This document shows, in pieces, positions 9,505 to 16,800 of a DNA stretch of 64,000 nucleotides. Below the pieces are notes generated by a model. That model was not told the DNA's origin, made no database searches, and saw only the letters and a list, made by a program, of their open reading frames with translations. Location of the stretch: positions 68,612 through 132,611 of the forward strand of contig JAAUZI010000013.1 in NCBI GenBank assembly GCA_014804645.1, given 5' to 3'. Both the position numbers and the translations under genes were made by a program. This stretch comes from Lachnospiraceae bacterium. Lineage in GTDB: Bacteria; Bacillota; Clostridia; Lachnospirales; Lachnospiraceae. Position 1 is the stretch's first letter. Each line of letters begins with the position of its first letter.

Positions 9505-9567
9505 GTGGGGAGGTGGTTTTGATAGTATAAAATAGAGAGGGGTAAATGTAGAATTTTTTATATATCC

Positions 9568-9590
9568 TATAATAGCCCGTATACGGGCTA
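9568..9590 (+). promoter_or_regulatory. -10 box overlapped by a perfect 18-bp palindrome
   Basis: TATAAT (9568-9573) runs into TAGCCCGTATACGGGCTA (9573-9590), a perfect inverted repeat. A protein bound there would cover the transcription start. It lies 66 bp before a small HTH gene, so autoregulation is likely. No good -35 box is seen at the right distance. A second possible promoter (TTGTGG, 17 bp, TATAAA) lies near 9502-9530. Confidence 0.65.
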
Positions 9591-9655
9591 CATACCTCAA
9601 TAGTATTTTGTACAATTTTGATGGGATAAAAGTAGGGATAGCGGGTGGAGACAGA

Positions 9656-9898
9656 ATGAAGGCTCAGGAAGCGTTGGTTGAGAGAATCAATGGGCTGTGT
9701 AAAAAACACCAGATCTCTGTGAATCGTCTTGCGACACTGGCCGGCATGAATCCCTCCACCATGAAAAATATTGTATACGGGCTCAGCCGTAATACAGGGA
9801 TCGAGACGGTGGCGAAAATATGCAGTGGTCTGAATATGACGTTGACAGATTTTTTTGAAGACGATGTGTTCCGCAGGGTGGATCAGGAAGCAGATTAG
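9656..9898 (+). CDS. Small XRE-type helix-turn-helix regulator
   Basis: About 80 residues from ATG 9656, preceded by GGTGGAG. The whole protein is one Cro/C1-type HTH: helix 2-3 NRLATLAGMNPSTMKNIVYG, then TGIETVAKICSGLNMTLTDFF, typical of single-domain repressors. The perfect palindrome over the promoter -10 upstream is a natural candidate operator. It lies as its own unit between the fbp terminator and a KTSC gene. The targets beyond itself are unknown. Confidence 0.85.
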   Translation: MKAQEALVERINGLCKKHQISVNRLATLAGMNPSTMKNIVYGLSRNTGIETVAKICSGLNMTLTDFFEDDVFRRVDQEAD

Positions 9899-10010
9899 GT
9901 ACAGATAGAAGGACAGGGAAATGTGCAAATTTATTTTAGGGAGGCCCCCGCCTGCAGTTTCGTAACCGTGAATAATCAAGACAATGCCAGGCCGAAATGA
10001 TTGCGAGGAG

Positions 10011-10032
10011 GATATGCAGGAAAGGAGTAAAT
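10011..10032 (+). repeat. Short copy of the repeat tail before the KTSC gene
   Basis: GATATGCAGGAAAGGAGTAA, the 3' end of the two-hairpin repeat with its Shine-Dalgarno AAGGAG; the hairpins are not present. Confidence 0.6.
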
Positions 10033-10245
10033 ATGAATAGAACAGCGGCCGTTCATATTGCCTACATGGGGTACAGGGCCCAGGATATGCTGTTGGAGGT
10101 GCAGTTTCACCAGGATTGCAGGAGGTATTGTTACCTCGAGGTACCGGAGGAATTATGGTATCGCATGAAACAGGCCAGTTCCGTAGACCGATTTTTTAAT
10201 ACATTTATTCTCAATCAATTTGAGGAGCAGATAAGGGGCTTGTAA
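10033..10245 (+). CDS. KTSC-domain protein
   Basis: About 70 residues starting at ATG 10033 (MNRTAAVHIAYMGY), with AAGGAG eight bases upstream. The pattern 'MGY..q...L.V.F....Y.YL.VPEELW..M..ASSVDRFFNTFI' matches the KTSC domain, a small fold found alone or beside nucleic-acid enzymes in bacteria and phages. Biochemical function is not established for the family. It ends inside a terminator hairpin, so it forms its own unit with the upstream repeat tail. Confidence 0.75.
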   Translation: MNRTAAVHIAYMGYRAQDMLLEVQFHQDCRRYCYLEVPEELWYRMKQASSVDRFFNTFILNQFEEQIRGL

Positions 10246-10260
10246 AACCGGCCCCTTTTT
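10233..10260 (+). terminator. Rho-independent terminator overlapping the KTSC stop
   Basis: AAGGGGC (10233-10239) pairs with GCCCCTT (10251-10257), followed by T residues; the stem begins within the last codons. Confidence 0.85.
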
Positions 10261-10309
10261 CCCTTGAAAAATACTTTTTTTCATGTTAATATAAGACTGA
10301 GGTTTTCTT

Positions 10310-10336
10310 TTGACAGAAGGGTTGGTATGCTATAAT
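10310..10336 (+). promoter_or_regulatory. Promoter of the polysaccharide deacetylase gene
   Basis: TTGACA (10310-10315), 15-bp spacer, TGC-extended TATAAT (10331-10336). The -10 overlaps the first ATG of the downstream frame (10335), which argues for a start further down. Confidence 0.7.
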
Positions 10337-10388
10337 GGGAGAGGAGCAAAGGCCCCAGGGGGATGCCAGACGCCGGAGAGTGCAGCGA

Positions 10389-11294
10389 TTGAAGAGGATG
10401 ATTGTCCTGTTGGTGCTGGTGTGGATGATTCTTCCAGTGGGATTGAGCATAGTACTTTTGGGCAAAGTGCGGGGGTTAAACAGACAGATCATCGAGACGC
10501 AGGAATATCTGCGACAGATGGAGGAGACAGTGGCCCAGCAGGTGCAGATGACCGGAGAGGAACAGCAGACTGGGAAGGAACAGCAGACACAGCAGTTTGG
10601 CAGAAAGGAAGTTATTGTGACGTCCCCTGTGGACGACCAGGACATTGTCCCGGCAGCGGTTGAACCGGAGGCGGCGCATAAGGTGTATCTGACCTTTGAC
10701 GACGGACCCAGCAAGTACACGGAGGATATTCTGGATATTCTGGATACCTATGACGTGAAAGCCACTTTTTTTGTGTTAGGTAAGGAGAACGAGCATTCTC
10801 TGGAAATGCTAAAGGAGATCGCGGAGCGGGGGCATACCATAGGGATGCACTCCTACTCTCACAAATATGCGGATGTGTATCGCTCAGTAGAAGATTTTTC
10901 CGCTGATTTTTACCGGATCTATTCCTATATTTTGGATAATACAGGGATACAGAGTACCTGCTATCGTTTTCCCGGGGGAAGTTCTAACACTATCAGCGAT
11001 ATCGATATGCATGTGTTCGCGGATTTTCTGGCAGAGCAGGAGGTTGAATTTTATGACTGGAATATCTCGTCCGGCGACGCCGGCAGCGTCCTGCTGGATG
11101 TGGATACGCTGGTGCAGAATTGCACGGCGGATATCTCCAGACATGGAACGTCCATAATATTGATGCACGATGCGGCATCCCGGCCCACCACGGTGGAGGC
11201 CCTGCCACAGATCATTGAGAATATTTTGGCGATGGAGGATACGGTGATATTACCGATCACCGAGGATACTACGCCAATTCATCATATTCATTAA
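10389..11294 (+). CDS. Membrane-anchored polysaccharide deacetylase (NodB/PgdA type)
   Basis: Removes acetyl groups from a cell-wall or surface polysaccharide (probably peptidoglycan GlcNAc). An N-terminal membrane anchor (MIVLLVLVWMILPVGLSIVLL) is followed by a Glu/Gln-rich stalk and a NodB domain with TFDDGPS, HSYSH (metal His), RFPGG and the C-terminal LMHDA motif. Start choice: ATG 10335 lies inside the predicted -10 box and has no ribosome site; TTG 10389 has CGGAGAG eight bases upstream and gives about 301 residues, so it is preferred, with modest confidence. Bactofilin follows, fitting a cell-envelope role. Confidence 0.85.
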   Translation: MKRMIVLLVLVWMILPVGLSIVLLGKVRGLNRQIIETQEYLRQMEETVAQQVQMTGEEQQTGKEQQTQQFGRKEVIVTSPVDDQDIVPAAVEPEAAHKVYLTFDDGPSKYTEDILDILDTYDVKATFFVLGKENEHSLEMLKEIAERGHTIGMHSYSHKYADVYRSVEDFSADFYRIYSYILDNTGIQSTCYRFPGGSSNTISDIDMHVFADFLAEQEVEFYDWNISSGDAGSVLLDVDTLVQNCTADISRHGTSIILMHDAASRPTTVEALPQIIENILAMEDTVILPITEDTTPIHHIH

Positions 11295-11331
11295 AAAGGT
11301 AGTAGATAAAACAGAATGGAGGGAGAGAAAC

Positions 11332-12423
11332 ATGGGATTTTTCTCGGATTTAAAGGAGGATTTGTCCCAGGCAGTCAATGAATTGATGCCCGAGGACGCA
11401 ACAACTCAGGAGGAAGGAATTGGGGATATCAGTGAGATGCTTGACAGAGTAGATTCGATAGTGATTCCGGATGTGGAGCAGGAGGAGACACAGTCCCCGG
11501 AGTCCCAGGAATGGTCGGTCGAGCCGATGGAAACTGTTGCGGACGCCGAGCAGGAGATTACAGAGGAACTTCTTGAGGCGGAGCCGGAGGAGATTACAGA
11601 GGAACTTCTTGAGGCGGAGCCGGAGGAGATTACGGAGGAACCTTCTGAGGCAGGGTCGGAGGAGATTACAGAAGAACTTCCTGAGGCAGAGTTTGAGGAG
11701 AACCTGGAGGTATCCGCACAGGAGAGTCTGGAGACAGAATTGGCTGCAGCGCTGGAGGAGACCGCGGGTGTGGACGAGCCTGAGCCGGATATGGATCTGG
11801 AGAAGATGCTGGAGAGCGCGCTGGCCGCAAATGATATGAATGCGGCGCCGATATTTGAAGAAGAGACAGAGACAGTAAATGAAAACCAAAAGGAGACAAA
11901 GGGGGAATCAAAAGTGGCAGAGATGATCAATGCGCGGATGGCTTCTGACGAGACATCCTCAGTTACAGCAGGTATGACAATTAACGGTGATGTGATAAGT
12001 GAGGGTTCGATGGACCTGATCGGCTGTGTAAACGGCAATATCGAGATTTTGGGTAAGCTGAACGTGACCGGCTATATCAACGGCAATTCCAAGGCGGCTG
12101 AGATCTATGCGGACAACGCCAAGATCAACGGCGAGGTGGTCAGCGAGGGAGCAGTGAAGATTGGTTCCAGCTCTGTGGTTATCGGCAATATCTGTGCTAC
12201 CAGCGCAGTTATAGCGGGCGCCGTAAAGGGTGACATCGATGTGAAAGGCCCCGTGATTCTGGATACCTCAGCCATCGTGATGGGCAATATCAAGTCCAAG
12301 TCCGTGCAGATCAACAACGGTGCAGTGATCGAGGGTATGTGCTCCCAGTGCTATGCGGATGTAAATCCTGTTTCTTTCTTCGACGATTACAAGCCGGAAG
12401 TGAAAAAGGGCAAGAAGCAGTAA
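11332..12423 (+). CDS. Bactofilin (polymer-forming cytoskeletal protein)
   Basis: About 363 residues. The C-terminal part (about 205-345) is a right-handed beta-helix of the bactofilin kind: repeated hydrophobic/Gly patterns such as INGDVISEGSMDLIGCVNG, INGEVVSEGAVKIG and KGDIDVKGPVILD. These proteins polymerise without nucleotide and scaffold envelope enzymes. The N-terminal 200 residues are very acidic and contain four tandem 12-residue units (EITEELLEAEPE type). It sits between a polysaccharide deacetylase and pyrH, suggesting a scaffold for wall remodelling. The start ATG 11332 has GGAGGGAG upstream. Confidence 0.85.
   Translation: MGFFSDLKEDLSQAVNELMPEDATTQEEGIGDISEMLDRVDSIVIPDVEQEETQSPESQEWSVEPMETVADAEQEITEELLEAEPEEITEELLEAEPEEITEEPSEAGSEEITEELPEAEFEENLEVSAQESLETELAAALEETAGVDEPEPDMDLEKMLESALAANDMNAAPIFEEETETVNENQKETKGESKVAEMINARMASDETSSVTAGMTINGDVISEGSMDLIGCVNGNIEILGKLNVTGYINGNSKAAEIYADNAKINGEVVSEGAVKIGSSSVVIGNICATSAVIAGAVKGDIDVKGPVILDTSAIVMGNIKSKSVQINNGAVIEGMCSQCYADVNPVSFFDDYKPEVKKGKKQ
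11554..11697 (+). repeat. Four 36-bp tandem repeats inside the bactofilin gene
   Basis: Units begin at 11554, 11590, 11626 and 11662, each opening with GAGATTAC. Units 1 and 2 are identical; 3 and 4 have diverged. Each encodes 12 acidic residues. Confidence 0.9.
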
Positions 12424-12440
12424 ATCAGATCAAAGTCGGT

Positions 12441-12462
12441 GATATGCAGGAATGAGGGAAAT
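12441..12462 (+). repeat. Short copy of the repeat tail before pyrH
   Basis: GATATGCAGGAATGAGGGAA, the conserved 3' tail with its Shine-Dalgarno; only a weak ATCA/TGAT remnant of the hairpin is left. Confidence 0.65.
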
Positions 12463-13158
12463 ATGCGGCGAATTTTGTTAAAATTGAGCGGTGAGGCTCT
12501 GGCGGGAGAGAAAAAGACCGGATTCGACGAGGAGACGGTCAGAGGCGTGGCGTTGCAGGTAAAGCAGCTTGTGGACGAGGGACTTCAGGTAGGTATTGTG
12601 ATCGGCGGCGGCAATTTCTGGAGAGGCCGTTCCAGCGAGAATATCGACCGGACCAAGGCGGACCAGATCGGCATGCTGGCGACGGTGATGAACTGTATTT
12701 ATGTGTCAGAGATTTTCCGATCGGTGGGCATGATGACGGCGATATTGACCCCTTTTGAATGTGGTTCGTTTACAAAGCTCTTTTCCAAGGACAGAGCCAA
12801 CAAGTATTTTGCCAAGGGCATGGTAGTCTTCTTTGCGGGCGGTACGGGACATCCCTATTTTTCCACGGATACAGGCGTGGTGTTGCGGGCCGTTGAGGTG
12901 GATGCAGATGTGATTCTGCTTGCCAAATCCATCGATGGAGTTTATGATGACGATCCCAGCAAGAATCCGGCGGCAAAGAAATTTGACGAGGTGACGATAG
13001 ACGAGGTGATTGCCAGAAACCTGCAGGTGGTGGACATGACGGCTTCTATTTTAGCCAGGGACAATAAAATGCCCATGTGGGTGTTCGGCTTGAATCAGGA
13101 GAACAGTATTGTGAACACGGTAAAGGGACGGTTCTGCGGTACCAAAGTCACCGTTTAA
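12463..13158 (+). CDS. pyrH: UMP kinase
   Basis: About 231 residues, the usual size. It phosphorylates UMP to UDP, supplying pyrimidine and UDP-sugar pools. Amino-acid-kinase motifs: LLKLSGEALAG at the N-terminus, IGGGNFWRG, and STDTGVVLRAVEVDADVIL with the downstream DGVYDDDP. ATG 12463 is preceded by GAGGG carried on the repeat tail. It is followed 25 bp later by frr, the standard gene order, but rpsB and tsf, the usual upstream neighbours, are replaced here by bactofilin. Confidence 0.95.
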   Translation: MRRILLKLSGEALAGEKKTGFDEETVRGVALQVKQLVDEGLQVGIVIGGGNFWRGRSSENIDRTKADQIGMLATVMNCIYVSEIFRSVGMMTAILTPFECGSFTKLFSKDRANKYFAKGMVVFFAGGTGHPYFSTDTGVVLRAVEVDADVILLAKSIDGVYDDDPSKNPAAKKFDEVTIDEVIARNLQVVDMTASILARDNKMPMWVFGLNQENSIVNTVKGRFCGTKVTV

Positions 13159-13183
13159 AAAACAGCATCGGGAGGGAAGAGAT

Positions 13184-13735
13184 ATGGATGCGAGATTGCA
13201 GCAGTATGACGATAAAATGAAAAAGGCATATGAGTATCTGGAGTCCGATTACGGGACTATCAGGGCGGGGCGCGCCAATCCCCATGTGCTGGACAAGATC
13301 CGTGTGAATTATTACGGTACTCCTACTCCTATTCAGCAGGTGGGCAATGTGACGGTACCCGAGGCGAGAATCATTCAGATTGCCCCTTGGGAGAGAAATA
13401 TGCTGAAGGAGATTGAGAAAGCGATTTTGACTTCCGATCTGGGAATCAATCCGTCAAACGACGGAAGCGTAATCCGTCTGGTGTTTCCGGAGCTGACGGA
13501 GGAGCGCAGAAAGGATCTGGTAAAGGAAGTCAAGAAGAAGGCAGAGGATGGAAAGGTGGCAGTCCGCAATATCCGCAGAGACGGCAACGACTCCCTTAAG
13601 AAACTGGCCAAGACGGAGATATCAGAGGATGAGATCAAGCAGCTGGAGGAAAGCCTTCAGAAATTGACGGACAAGTATATCAAGGACATTGACGCTCTGA
13701 TGGAGGTAAAATCCAAGGAGATCATGACAGTATAA
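13184..13735 (+). CDS. frr: Ribosome recycling factor
   Basis: 183 residues, full length. It splits post-termination ribosomes together with EF-G. Recognised by the family core TIRAGRANPHVLDKI, YYGTPTPIQQVGNV, IAPWERNML and GINPSNDGSVIRLVFPELTEERR, followed by a coiled-coil C-terminus. It has a GGGAGGGAAGAG ribosome site. It lies directly after pyrH and is followed by a terminator-like hairpin before uppS. Confidence 0.96.
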   Translation: MDARLQQYDDKMKKAYEYLESDYGTIRAGRANPHVLDKIRVNYYGTPTPIQQVGNVTVPEARIIQIAPWERNMLKEIEKAILTSDLGINPSNDGSVIRLVFPELTEERRKDLVKEVKKKAEDGKVAVRNIRRDGNDSLKKLAKTEISEDEIKQLEESLQKLTDKYIKDIDALMEVKSKEIMTV

Positions 13736-13767
13736 CAGACACAGCAGAGTACAACGGATAGTGGGGA

Positions 13768-13807
13768 GGGACAGTCAGCAGCCGACAGGCTGAGGACTGC
13801 TCCCTTT
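13768..13807 (+). terminator. Terminator-like hairpin after frr
   Basis: GGGACAGTC (13768-13776) pairs with GACTGCTCCC (13795-13804, one bulge), and an inner CAGCC/GGCTG stem caps it. Only three T follow, so it may be a partial terminator or processing site. Confidence 0.55.
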
Positions 13808-13808
13808 C

Positions 13809-13870
13809 CATGTATTTACGGGAATACATGCGGGAAGTGGTGGAATATCGAGGGTTGGCCCGCGATATGC
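13809..13870 (+). repeat. Two-hairpin intergenic repeat, diverged copy D
   Basis: Hairpin 1: CATGTATT (13809-13816) / AATACATG (13823-13830). Hairpin 2: ATATCG-A-GGG / CCC-G-CGATAT (13845-13868), ending in GATATGC. Spacing between hairpins matches the other copies though the stem sequences differ. It precedes uppS. Confidence 0.6.
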
Positions 13871-13903
13871 ATGTAGATGTAAGCTTGAGGGAGTGAAGAG
13901 AGC

Positions 13904-14641
13904 ATGGCAGAGGGTGACAGGAAAGAATGGAAGATACCGCAGCATGTGGCGATTATTCTGGATGGCAACGGACGCTGGGCGAAGGCCAAGGGAATGCCGC
14001 GGAATATGGGACATGTGGAGGGAGCCAAGGCTGTGGAGGTGATTTGTGAGGAGGCATACCGCATGGGAATACAGTATCTGACGGTATATGCCTTTTCTAC
14101 GGAGAACTGGACCCGTCCCAAGGACGAGGTGGATGCATTGATGAAACTGTTGCGCAATTATATGAAGACATGTCTGAAAACAGCGGAGAAAAACCGTATG
14201 TGTGTCCGGGTGTTGGGAGAGAAATCCCGTCTGGATGCGGATATCCGGGAGCGTATCCAGGAACTGGAGGAGGCAACGAAGGACAATGACGGACTGCATT
14301 TTCAGATAGCGATCAACTACGGCGGCCGGGATGAGATTGTCCGGGCCATGCGGCATATCGGGCAGGATATCCAGAGAGGCGTCCTGACGCCCCAGGAGAT
14401 TACGGAACAACTGGTCAGCGGCTATCTGGACACTCACGATATTCCGGAGCCAGATCTGCTGATTCGCACCTGCAATGAGCAGCGGATATCTAATTTCCTG
14501 CTGTGGCAGCTTGCCTACACGGAGTTTTATTTCACTCCGGTGGCCTGGCCGGACTTTGACAAGGGAGAATTGGTCAAGGCCGTGGAGGCATATAATCATA
14601 GAGACAGGAGATACGGAAAAGTCTCTGAGGAGGAGGTATGA
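13904..14641 (+). CDS. uppS: Undecaprenyl diphosphate synthase
   Basis: 245 residues. It condenses isopentenyl diphosphate units onto farnesyl diphosphate in cis to make the C55 carrier for peptidoglycan. Key signatures: AIILDGNGRWAKAKG with the catalytic Asp, GHVEGAKAV, TVYAFSTENWTRP, and the C-terminal EQRISNFLLWQLAYTEFYF. The usual RTSGE reads RTCNE here. A GAGGGAG site is upstream. Its stop codon overlaps hairpin 1 of repeat copy E. cdsA follows after two tandem repeat copies. Confidence 0.95.
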   Translation: MAEGDRKEWKIPQHVAIILDGNGRWAKAKGMPRNMGHVEGAKAVEVICEEAYRMGIQYLTVYAFSTENWTRPKDEVDALMKLLRNYMKTCLKTAEKNRMCVRVLGEKSRLDADIRERIQELEEATKDNDGLHFQIAINYGGRDEIVRAMRHIGQDIQRGVLTPQEITEQLVSGYLDTHDIPEPDLLIRTCNEQRISNFLLWQLAYTEFYFTPVAWPDFDKGELVKAVEAYNHRDRRYGKVSEEEV

Positions 14642-14700
14642 AACTTCGTTTCATATACGTATTTTTGCAGTATCACAAGCGCGGCTTGTGATATGCATGT
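14637..14700 (+). repeat. Two-hairpin intergenic repeat, copy E (complete)
   Basis: Hairpin 1: TATGAAAC (14637-14644) / GTTTCATA (14648-14655). Hairpin 2: TATCACAAGC (14671-14680) / GCTTGTGATA (14684-14693). Compared with copy B, both arms changed together (T to A with A to T; G to A with C to T), keeping the stems paired. Confidence 0.88.
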
Positions 14701-14709
14701 AGAGGAAAG

Positions 14710-14787
14710 TATGATGCTTCGTTTCATATACTGATTAATGCAATATCACAGGTGACACCTGTGATATGCGGGAAAGAGGAAACTTGA
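14710..14787 (+). repeat. Two-hairpin intergenic repeat, copy F (complete)
   Basis: Directly after copy E. Hairpin 1 is imperfect (TATGATGC / GTTTCATA). Hairpin 2: ATATCACAGGT (14743-14753) / ACCTGTGATAT (14757-14767), followed by GATATGCGGGAAAGAGG, the ribosome site of cdsA. Confidence 0.85.
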
Positions 14788-15618
14788 ATGTTTTGGACCA
14801 GACTTTTCAGCGGTGTTGTGATGGTGGTTATAGCGCTCGCTACCATGTGGCAGGGCGGGCCTTATCTGGCGGGAATATTGTTATTGATCTCTCTGGCGGG
14901 ATACCGGGAACTGACAAAAGCACAAAAGGTAAACACGGCCCCCAAGGGCTTTAACGGGCTGGAGATTACAGGATTGATCGGAGTGATTCTCTACTATGTG
15001 GTTATGTATATCTGGCAGAACACTACGCTGCTGCTGATGTGCATTGTGCTGTTGTTTATGGCGGAGATGTTTTTGTATGTGATTCTGTTTCCCAAATACC
15101 GGGCGGAGCAGGTGGTCACAGCTATTTTTTCCTTTCTGTACGCGCCGGTGATGCTCTCTTTTATGTATATGACAAGGATGAGCAGGGTGGGAAACTATCT
15201 GGTATGGCTGATTTTGATCAGCTCCTGGGGATGCGATACCTGTGCCTACTGCGTGGGAAAGCTGATAGGCAGGAAGAAGATTTTTCCGGTTCTCAGTCCT
15301 CACAAGTCCCTGGAGGGCTGCATTGGCGGCGTGGCAGGGGCGGCGCTGCTGGGCGGTCTCTATGCCTACTTCGTGGTAGAACCGGTGATTCCCGACCAGA
15401 AGGTGCTATGGGTCGTCGTGTTTATCAGCGCCGTCGGAGCACTGATGTCCATGGTGGGTGATCTGGCGGCCTCTGCCATCAAGAGAAATCACGATATCAA
15501 GGATTATGGTAAGATCCTGCCGGGACACGGTGGTATTATGGACCGGTTCGACAGTATGATCGTGACCGCCCCCATGATTTATTTTCTGTCGGTGTTGCTG
15601 ATTCACGCGGCGGGATGA
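14788..15618 (+). CDS. cdsA: Phosphatidate cytidylyltransferase
   Basis: 276 residues. It makes CDP-diacylglycerol from phosphatidic acid and CTP, the branch point of phospholipid synthesis. It is an integral membrane protein with about seven hydrophobic segments. The family signature near the C-terminus is clear: SAIKRNHDIKDYGKILPGHG followed by GIMDRFDSM. The N-terminus MFWTRLFSGVVMVV follows an AAAGAGG site inside repeat copy F. It is part of the uppS-cdsA-dxr-rseP run seen in many bacteria. Confidence 0.95.
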   Translation: MFWTRLFSGVVMVVIALATMWQGGPYLAGILLLISLAGYRELTKAQKVNTAPKGFNGLEITGLIGVILYYVVMYIWQNTTLLLMCIVLLFMAEMFLYVILFPKYRAEQVVTAIFSFLYAPVMLSFMYMTRMSRVGNYLVWLILISSWGCDTCAYCVGKLIGRKKIFPVLSPHKSLEGCIGGVAGAALLGGLYAYFVVEPVIPDQKVLWVVVFISAVGALMSMVGDLAASAIKRNHDIKDYGKILPGHGGIMDRFDSMIVTAPMIYFLSVLLIHAAG

Positions 15619-15647
15619 CAAGACATTTTTACAGGAGATACTGGACA

Positions 15648-16793
15648 ATGAAAAGAATAGCAATACTGGGTTCCACCGGGTCGATCGGCACCCAGACTCT
15701 GGATATTGTGCGGAATAATGCAGAGGCATTGAAGGTAGAGGCTCTGGCAGCAGGCGGCAATGTGGCGCTGATGGAGGAGCAGATCAGGGAGTTTCGGCCC
15801 CGGGTGGCAGTCATGTGGTCCGAGGAGGCCGCAAGGGAACTGCGGATTCGTGTGGCGGACTGTCAGGTTCAGGTGCTGCAGGGCATGGAAGGATTGCTGG
15901 AGATTGCAGTTATGCCGGAAGTTCAGGTATTGGTTACGGCAATTGTGGGAATGATTGGTATTAGACCTACCATAGCGGCTATTCAGGCAGGAAAGGACAT
16001 TGCTCTGGCCAACAAGGAGACGCTGGTATGTGCGGGACATATAATTATGCCCCTGGCCAAGGAGCATGGCGTATCCATTCTGCCTGTGGACAGCGAACAC
16101 AGCGCGATTTTCCAGTCGTTGAACGGAGAGCCTGCGGGAAAGATCAGCAGGATTCTGCTGACGGCTTCGGGAGGTCCTTTTCGAGGAAGAACCAAAGAGC
16201 AGCTGACTGGGATACAGCCGGAGGATGCTCTGAAACACCCCAACTGGACCATGGGCCGGAAGATTACCATTGACTCCTCCACTCTGGTCAACAAGGGCCT
16301 GGAGGTCATGGAGGCAAAGTGGCTGTTTGATGTGGAACCCTCTCAGATACAGGTGGTGGTGCATCCTCAGAGCATTATTCACTCCATGGTGGAATACATT
16401 GACGGCGCTGTGATCGCCCAGCTGGGTGTGCCGGACATGAAACTGCCGATTCAGTACGCCCTGTTTTATCCGGACAGGAGAGAGATGCATAACAACAGGG
16501 TCGACTTCTTCAGCCTGGGCAGTGTGACCTTTGAGGAGCCGGACACCGAAACGTTTCCTGGGTTGAAACTGGCCTATCAGGCCCTGGAGCAGGGAGGCAG
16601 CCTGCCCACCGTATACAACGCCGCCAACGAGAGGGCGGTGGCGCTGTTTCTGGAGCGCAGAATCGGATATTTGCATATTCCGGAGTTGATACAGCGCTGC
16701 ATGGAGCACCATACGGTGATAGAAAATCCGAATGTGGAGCAGATTCTGACCACAGAGCAGAGCGTATATGACTATATAAAGGGATTGGATTGA
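15648..16793 (+). CDS. dxr: 1-deoxy-D-xylulose 5-phosphate reductoisomerase
   Basis: About 381 residues. First committed step of the MEP isoprenoid pathway: DXP to MEP with NADPH. The NADPH site is ILGSTGSIGTQTLDIV at the N-terminus; VDSEHSAIFQ and the flexible-loop LLTASGGPFRG are in the centre, with HPNWTMGRKITIDSSTLVNK next. The start ATG 15648 has ACAGGAG upstream and puts the dinucleotide fold at residue 3. Products feed uppS upstream. Confidence 0.96.
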   Translation: MKRIAILGSTGSIGTQTLDIVRNNAEALKVEALAAGGNVALMEEQIREFRPRVAVMWSEEAARELRIRVADCQVQVLQGMEGLLEIAVMPEVQVLVTAIVGMIGIRPTIAAIQAGKDIALANKETLVCAGHIIMPLAKEHGVSILPVDSEHSAIFQSLNGEPAGKISRILLTASGGPFRGRTKEQLTGIQPEDALKHPNWTMGRKITIDSSTLVNKGLEVMEAKWLFDVEPSQIQVVVHPQSIIHSMVEYIDGAVIAQLGVPDMKLPIQYALFYPDRREMHNNRVDFFSLGSVTFEEPDTETFPGLKLAYQALEQGGSLPTVYNAANERAVALFLERRIGYLHIPELIQRCMEHHTVIENPNVEQILTTEQSVYDYIKGLD

Positions 16794-16800
16794 AAACAGT

